Part shown: in pieces, positions 58,323-64,000 of the stretch
How the letters are laid out: each line of letters opens with the position of its first letter
Position numbering within the stretch: position 1 is the stretch's first letter
Origin: Ephemerocybe angulata
Taxonomy: Eukaryota > Basidiomycota > Agaricomycetes > Agaricales > Psathyrellaceae
NCBI GenBank assembly: GCA_013368325.1
Contig: JAACJK010000068.1
Location: 124,001 to 188,000, forward strand
Direction of reading: 5' to 3'
DNA length: 64,000 bases
Position numbers and translations under genes: made by a program
The notes under the pieces: generated by a model
Database searches by the model: none
What the model saw: only the letters and a program-made list of their open reading frames with translations
What the model was told of the DNA's origin: nothing

Positions 58323-58665
58323 GACGTCCTCCATATTGGGCACTTTGATTCTGTCCATGAAGTACTTTCCAGGGTCTCCAAAGTCGCCGGCATTGATGTG
58401 AATGGACATGCTCTAGATAGACTCGAGGACAATAGGTGGCTGAGGAACACCAGGGTCCACAACCATTCTTTGATATAAAGTGATTGTCAGGTTCTTGAGG
58501 GATACACATCTCTTGAGGACCCCAAGGACCACTTTGTCATCTTCCATGGCATCCAGGGTAAGGTGAGTGAGCTGAGTATACGGAAATGCAAATAGGCAGA
58601 GCGGATATTTCTTGGTCTGGAGTTCGAGATGGCGAAGGTTGGGGAGGACAGCGGGCCCACAGCAG
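58323..58665 (-). pseudogene. F-box/LRR subfamily 3 fragment E
   Basis: Reading the minus strand from about 58663: PAVLPNLRHLELQTKKYPL, CLFAFPYTQLT, MEDDKVVLGVLKRCVSLKN and GKYFMDRIKVPNMEDV. These align with the middle of paralogs B and D (ALRHVEL, QLTHLTL, VVLGILKGCRKLESL, GRYFLDRIQVPKL). A small deletion shifts frame after TQLT, and a TAG follows VLESI. The fragment stops at the Gypsy B LTR on one side and at the putative Gypsy C LTR on the other, so both ends of the gene are lost or displaced. A relic. Confidence 0.75.
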
Positions 58666-58820
58666 TGTGGCGGTGCTGGGGCTATGCCCCTGGGACATTC
58701 GGACCGGACTTTAGACTATAGACCTACATACACACGCTGTTTCCTCGTTCCTTGCATCATCTATCCATCGGTTTCTCCTCGTTTTCCATCTCCAGCCTCG
58801 AGAGTCCAGCAGCCCTAGCA
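58666..58820 (+). repeat. Putative short 5' LTR of Gypsy C
   Basis: Starts TGTGGCGGTGCTGGGG where the F-box fragment ends and finishes CAGCCCTAGCA just before a TGG-starting primer-site candidate; about 155 bp. It contains a small hairpin (GGGGCTATGCCCC). The 3' copy is outside the window, so the borders are inferred from the TG...CA rule and context. Confidence 0.5.
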
Positions 58821-58821
58821 G

Positions 58822-58836
58822 TGGCTCCCAGACCCC
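58822..58836 (+). promoter_or_regulatory. Primer-binding-site candidate of Gypsy C
   Basis: TGGCTCCCAGACCCC begins one base after the putative LTR end, as expected for a site complementary to a tRNA 3' end (CCA). The priming tRNA is not identified. Confidence 0.4.
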
Positions 58837-59215
58837 TCCATCTTGGTGATAAGAGTGCGATTCGCTAGACCCCAAGCCGGATACAACCGCCAAACTGGCC
58901 CCGAGACGAAGAATAGACAGAGAAGCACTAGAGTCGGCCGCGTTCACAACAGCACTCGCACAGCAGCTAGACCCAGAGAGCGACCGGAACCGCAGACTAC
59001 GAAGCAGGGACTTTTCAGTATCAACAAGCCGGACCAGAACGACAATCTCGACACTCACAGACGTATCAAGCCTCACAGACAGCAGCGATGAACAAGGATC
59101 ATACTCTCCCCCCTCACCGAACACCCTATTCCCAGAAGACCCATTCCTTAATTTCCCAGTACCCAAATCACCCTTAATACCAGAACCAGAGCAACCGACA
59201 CCAACGAGGCGCACA

Positions 59216-60649
59216 ATGGCACCGGACAGCATCGCGCTTTTCAGAGGCGATCAGGCGGAGAAGCCGTATCACTGGCTGCAGCGGCTGGAGACGAAGTTCG
59301 ACGAGACGACCCCGGATGCTAGGAAGATATACCAGTTTGAAAAGCACCTGGAGCCGGGAGGCAGGGCGGAGACGTGGTATGTGGCTCTGGCAACAACGAA
59401 GAAGACGACGTGGAACGCACTGGTGATGGCGTTCAAGGCAAACTGGCAGGCACCGACAGGTACAACGGTGACGAAGGCAGAGCTCGCCCGGGAGCTCAAG
59501 CTCATAAGGCTCGAGGAGGTACACCTAGGCCAGACCCTTGGGGAGTACCCGGAGAGGATGTACACCCACATCGCGTGGGCGGAAGAGATCCGATCGGTCG
59601 TGGACCAGCTCAACGATACCTCAGGCCTACTGGTCAAAGACGTGCGATCAGCGCTCCCACTGGCGATGAAGCTTGCGCTTTGCCCCACGTACGGGGACTG
59701 GGACACCTTTCTCAAGGACGTCACGGAGGTATCGGTGGACAGGGTAATGGACCACCAGGAGTCGTTGAATCGAAGGGAAGGTAACGGAGGGGTGATGGGA
59801 GACATCACCTCACTAACCCAGAAGTTCCAGAACTTCGCGATCGATAGAAGGGGTTACGGAGCCCAACAGGGAGGAAGCACAACGACGGCCCCACCTCAGA
59901 CCTGTTTCACATTGACGCCAGCCCCCGCGCTACAGACCCAGACGCCGTACCCACCCGCGACTCCAGCACAAGGGACAGGACGCACCGCACGAGATACACC
60001 CCCTCACACAACGTTCTGGTCAGCCCGACAACAGTCCACACCACCGACCCCACAGCCAGTCACCCCATTCCGCACCCAACAACGCGCTTCTTCGGTCAAC
60101 CCGCTGTTCACCGGCAACGACAACACACTACGGCCGGGGTCGATCTTCAACCGGGGAGCGATACCTCAAACACCGAGCACGCCCTCACCGGGCGGACTCT
60201 CACCTCAAGAACTGGCGACGCGGGCTATAGCAGCATCAGCAACATTTCCCAACACCACCGAAGGGGTGGCTCAGTACCAAGAGGCGATCAGACTGTGGGA
60301 GCAGGTGTACCCACCTGGACGAAACGCGGACTTCACAACCACTTCCCTCCCACTCCAACCCGGAACCGACCCCATTGGCTCCAGAGAGTGCTTCCGGTGC
60401 GGCATGAAAGGACACCACAGCCAACAGTGTCAAGTCCCGGCGCAGCATGAGCTGGATCGGCGCGAGCAAATATGGCGCGCAACGATCTACCGAGCAATGT
60501 CATCGACGCAAGCAGAGACCTTCCGCGTGGCGCAGATCTCAGCAGAAGAACCGCCGTTCTACTACGATGAGTACATCTACGACACCGCGAATCTCGTGTT
60601 TGAGGACGACAAGGGCGCGCAGGGAAATGGCAGGGAGGAGCGCGAGTAG
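59216..60649 (+). CDS. Gypsy C gag
   Basis: An intact frame of 477 residues starting at ATG 59216. Gag pattern in the first 170 residues: HWLQRLETKFDETTPDARK, FEKHLEPGGRAETWYVAL, WNALVMAFKANWQAP and LGEYPERMYTHIAWAEEI. A Pro/Thr/Gln-rich linker follows, then one CCHC zinc knuckle at about 392-405 (CFRCGMKGHHSQQC). This is the structural nucleocapsid protein that packages element RNA. The pol frame is open across the gag stop in the -1 frame, so pol is probably made by -1 frameshifting; I could not pick a slippery heptamer with certainty. No nonsense mutations. Confidence 0.88.
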   Translation: MAPDSIALFRGDQAEKPYHWLQRLETKFDETTPDARKIYQFEKHLEPGGRAETWYVALATTKKTTWNALVMAFKANWQAPTGTTVTKAELARELKLIRLEEVHLGQTLGEYPERMYTHIAWAEEIRSVVDQLNDTSGLLVKDVRSALPLAMKLALCPTYGDWDTFLKDVTEVSVDRVMDHQESLNRREGNGGVMGDITSLTQKFQNFAIDRRGYGAQQGGSTTTAPPQTCFTLTPAPALQTQTPYPPATPAQGTGRTARDTPPHTTFWSARQQSTPPTPQPVTPFRTQQRASSVNPLFTGNDNTLRPGSIFNRGAIPQTPSTPSPGGLSPQELATRAIAASATFPNTTEGVAQYQEAIRLWEQVYPPGRNADFTTTSLPLQPGTDPIGSRECFRCGMKGHHSQQCQVPAQHELDRREQIWRATIYRAMSSTQAETFRVAQISAEEPPFYYDEYIYDTANLVFEDDKGAQGNGREERE

Positions 60650-63600
60650 AGGAATGTGCCCCTCCTGATCAGAATACCTCGGGAATAGGAGAGCTGCACA
60701 GTGCAATAGTCGGGGACACCGACGTCGAGGAGGAGGCACAGGGATCTCACCGGGACGATACGCAGACAACTACATGTAGTTTACCGCCAAATACAACGGT
60801 CGTTCACGCGTACTCAGCCCCGATCATAGCTAAGATCTCCAGCATGAACGTGAGTGACGACGAGAAAGGAACGGCACCATTCCTTCAGCGAATTCAACTC
60901 AAAGGCCCAAAGGGGGTGGTAGTGCGGGCGACAGGGCAGGTGGACGACGGCGCGATGCGGAACTGCATCTCGAAGGCAAGGTGGGAGGCATACGGGCATT
61001 GCCTCGAACCATTAGGCGAGTCAGCGCTATGGATCAGGGTGGCAAATAATGACCTGGTGCCGTCGATGGGATGTTGGAGAGGAACAGTTACAGTGGGGAA
61101 CACGGGAGCAGAGGAGAACTTCGAAGTCTTCGACTGCAGAGGGGCATTCGATGTGATTCTGGGCAAACCATGGCTGAGAGCAGTCCGGGCTGTACACGAT
61201 TACCACGCCGATACCATCACCATTGGGAAAGCGGGTGAAAAAGAAGAGATCACCAACACGCCGCTCACTCAAGTACCAGCCGTTCTGGCAATCACCGATA
61301 TGGAGCCACTAAACACCAGCCCCGAATCAACCTCTAGCCAGCGAAGGAAAGGGTGGGCACCACAGGACGTGTACGAAGCCGAGAAGCGGGAACGAAGAAG
61401 AGCAGAGACAAACCGTAAGCTGGAAGCGAAGGCCGACCGGAGGGAAAGGGTTCAGGAGAACAGGCAGACCGCAGAGGAGCAGATCAAAGCTGAGTGGACC
61501 CGTATAAACCTGATACAGATGTCTGACGACCCCTGGCAGGACACACAATGGGGTGGACTATTAGGACTCAAGGAACCGAAGGAGCTTGGAGGCGAATGGA
61601 CGGAGTGGTACTCAGCGAAGAAAGAACCAATCCGACACACCCTTCACCCAGAGCAGGCGGAGAAAGCGAGGAAGCGCGAAGCGAAGCGACAGGAGGTCGT
61701 CGAGATTGCAGCAATATTCGTGGAAGCGCAGAAACGACGGGCCGTACACACCTGCGCTCAGAAGCCAACCACAGCCACCGAGGACCGATGCCAACGAGAA
61801 CTCGAGGGTGCAACAACATGGCAGTATCACCGCCGTACGCGTCAGGTGGCCCAGATATGTGGAATATCGACACATGCAACAACCGACCAAGACCGGCTTT
61901 CCTCACTCCTTCAATCAGAGGTGCGAATCAAGCAGCTACGCAACAAGCTGGACACGCTCCGCGAAATGGCACATGAAGGTGAAACTGAACCATCGGAAAC
62001 GACAATCCACGCGATGGGAGACGTAGACGGCACAGCATTCAAACTAAACCGAGGTGGAAACATATCCCCACGCACCATAGATCCGTTCGAGGAGAAGCGC
62101 GTCAACGAGATCATCGAGAAAGTTACCATTGGACCAGACCTAACGGAGGACCAAAGGGAGCGCGTAAAATCTCTCGTTCGTGAATACGCTGACGTCTTTG
62201 CTCTCTCCCTCAGCGAAGTCCAGTACGTCGACTGGTATACGCACAAGCTGAATGTGGACCCCACTCTCAAGTTCCCGACAAAAGTAAACCAACGCCCAGT
62301 CACCGAGGCACAGAAGAAGTGGTTCCACGAGATCTTGGACGACATGGAGGCATCACACGTCATTCAGCGAGTTCCGGGCGAATTTATCAAGAACCTCAGC
62401 AGCACGAACCTGGCCCCCAAGGATGCAGGAAAGGCAGGGCTGACGCGAGCCGAGGTCTTGAGGCAAGTCAATAGGGAATGCACGAAGAACGGACTCCCGC
62501 CATTCTGGGAAGAGATCGAGACACCGGAGGACACGGACAAAGCAATCATAGAGGCCGTCGAAGGAGTAGCTCCGAACGAGACGAAGACGAAGTGGAGGGT
62601 CTGCCACGCGTTCAACGCTCTGAACAAGATCACACAGGTACCACCATTCCCAGCCAGAGATCTGAAGGCAAAACAAGAGTTCGCAGCAGGACACAGGTGG
62701 GCCAGTGTCATCGACTTTGCCGCCGGATACTATGCGGTCCCTCTAGACGATGAATCAGTCCCCTACGTGGCATTCTACGTGGAGGGTCGAGGTTACTATG
62801 TCTACTTACGCATGCCATTCGGTCTCACAGGCGCCCCGGCTATGTTCTGCGAAATGGTGGCGATCGCACTGGACGACATGATCGGCAAGGAGCTAGTCAA
62901 CTGGATGGACGATATCTGCATGCCCGGAGATGTGTTCGAGATCAAACTCGAGAACCTTCGACGCTTTTTCGAATGATGTCGAACCAAGAGCCTCTCACTC
63001 TCGCCATCGAAGACCAAGCTATTCTTCACGGAAGTTCTGTTCGCAGGTGCTATGGTCAGCTCACAAGGTATCCGCCCAAACTTGGACAAGGTTGGGGTCA
63101 TCGTCAACTGGCCCAAACCAGAGACGGTACAGCAGCTCATGGGATTCTTGGGCCTGACTAACTACTTCCGACGCCTCATAGCTAACTACGCCAGGATAGC
63201 TGCCCCGCTGACGGACCTCATGCGTGACATCAAGGTCGAACAACCGAGCCGAAATTGGAGAGCTCGAAAAGGGGCATACAAGAGAGCCCTCGCATCGGCG
63301 TCACTAAAAGGGCAGTGGGGGGATGCACAACAGAAAGCGTTCGTGACACTGAAATGTCTCTTATCCCAGGAACCACTCCTCAAGACACCTCAATATGACG
63401 GCCGACCCTTCAGAGTCATGACGGATGGGTGCATGAACGGCTTTGCAGGATTTGTGTCGCAAGCGTTCACATCGACGGACGCAAACGGCAAGACAATCAC
63501 GAGGTGGCACCCAATTAGCTACTGCTCGAAGCGAACCTCGAAAAGCGAAGCTAAGTACGAGCCATTCTTACTCGAATTCGCGGTGCTGAAGTACAGTCTA

Positions 63601-64000
63601 GATGAATTTGCACCGTACATCTACGGCTCACCCCTCGAGATCGAAACGGACTGTCAAGCGCTCCGGGACTGCCTCACGCAAGAGGAAATGAGCGTCCACC
63701 ACAGCCGATGGAAGGAGTCTATTCTCGGCCACAACATTATCGATATCCGCCACCGTCCTGGAGTCGAGAACCCGGTGGCTGATGGCCTAAGCCGCATGTG
63801 GGAGGACAGACCGCGCACGGCAACAGACGGATCCCAGTTCACAGTCCTAGCAGACTGGGAGGCAAATAAGGGTATCATTAACAACATCCTTAGCATTTCC
63901 AGTCCGTCGCCAGACCACGCCCCACAGCACCCGCTCGAAATCCTCTTCGCAGGAGATATCTTCTTTGAACCAGTCGTTCGACACCTCCTAGGCCTCTCAG
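60646..64000 (+). pseudogene. Gypsy C pol, one nonsense codon, 3' partial
   Basis: The frame is open from the gag end; the first ATG is at 60844. Order: protease-like domain (VRATGQVDDGAMRNCIS, with D-D-G at the usual active-site position; DVILGKPWLRAV); a charged linker rich in Glu/Arg; reverse transcriptase (FPTKVNQRPVTEAQKKWF; WASVIDFAAGYYAVPLDD; MPFGLTGAPAMFCEM; LVNWMDDICM with the active-site Asp pair); and RNase H (RVMTDGCMNGFAGFVSQ; EAKYEPFLLEFAVL; ETDCQALRDCL; RHRPGVENPVADGLSR). A TGA at 62974-62976 follows LRRFFE; the frame then continues unbroken to the window edge. The stop looks like a former CGA. Integrase must lie beyond 64000. If the stop is read through or absent in other copies, the element could be active. 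Confidence 0.88.

Larger units (their letters stand above)
58666..64000 (+). mobile_element. Ty3/Gypsy retrotransposon C, 3' part outside window
   Basis: A different lineage from A/B: short LTR, 395-nt leader, gag with a classical CCHC knuckle, and pol in the -1 frame (protease, reverse transcriptase, RNase H), then the window ends before integrase. Gag and pol share little with copy B beyond the family motifs. Only one disabling change is seen, suggesting a younger insertion than B. Confidence 0.85.

Noticed and set aside
1..64000. CRISPR arrays, bacterial operons, phage genes
   Set aside because: No regularly spaced identical repeats, no ribosome-binding sites, and genes are intron-bearing eukaryotic types.

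Overview
The window reads as nuclear DNA of a filamentous basidiomycete, most likely an Agaricomycete. The genes carry 45-80 nt GT-AG introns, the reading frames join cleanly across them, there are no operons, and several families are typical of mushrooms: F-box/LRR-like expansions, a signal-peptide/TM/Ser-Thr-rich membrane protein pair, a macrofage-activating-glycoprotein-like GPI protein, a CE16-like SGNH esterase, and chromodomain Ty3/Gypsy elements. I cannot name the species. All exon boundaries are my own, chosen from splice signals and frame continuity.

Layout. 1-9.4 kb: a 5'-partial coiled-coil protein, then two paralogous single-pass membrane proteins (1903 and 7612) that bracket a minus-strand SGNH esterase and an F-box-like gene. 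9.8-20.1 kb: a heat-shock transcription factor (11499) among four F-box/LRR-like genes, three of them from one subfamily (9786, 14748, 16470). 20.8-27.2 kb: a ferric reductase-like flavocytochrome, a second copy of the 18393-type F-box protein, and a secreted SGNH hydrolase. 27.2-32.8 kb: gene-poor, with one small secreted protein and degenerate tandem repeats rich in GGAC/GAAC. 32.8-36.4 kb: a divergent pair, an HMG/YABBY-like chromatin protein and the GPI-anchored glycoprotein. 36.8-48.4 kb: four tandem minus-strand paralogs (A-D) of another F-box/LRR family; D is cut off at its 5' end.

48.4-64 kb is a nested transposon block. A hAT-like element sits where gene D is broken. It is itself cut by a chromodomain Gypsy fragment (A), which shares an LTR with a nearly complete second copy (B). 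B carries an 842-bp terminal-inverted-repeat element in its reverse transcriptase. B ends against a fragment of another F-box gene (E), which in turn abuts the short LTR of a different Gypsy lineage (C) that runs off the window. All five premature stops in the Gypsy reading frames are TGA triplets that look like former CGA codons, pointing to CpG deamination.

The strongest candidates for something undescribed are the 842-bp TIR element (dense AGTCCAC/GTGGACT arrays, a tRNA-like core, a 10-bp flanking repeat) and the dense mixture of three F-box-like subfamilies with transposons.
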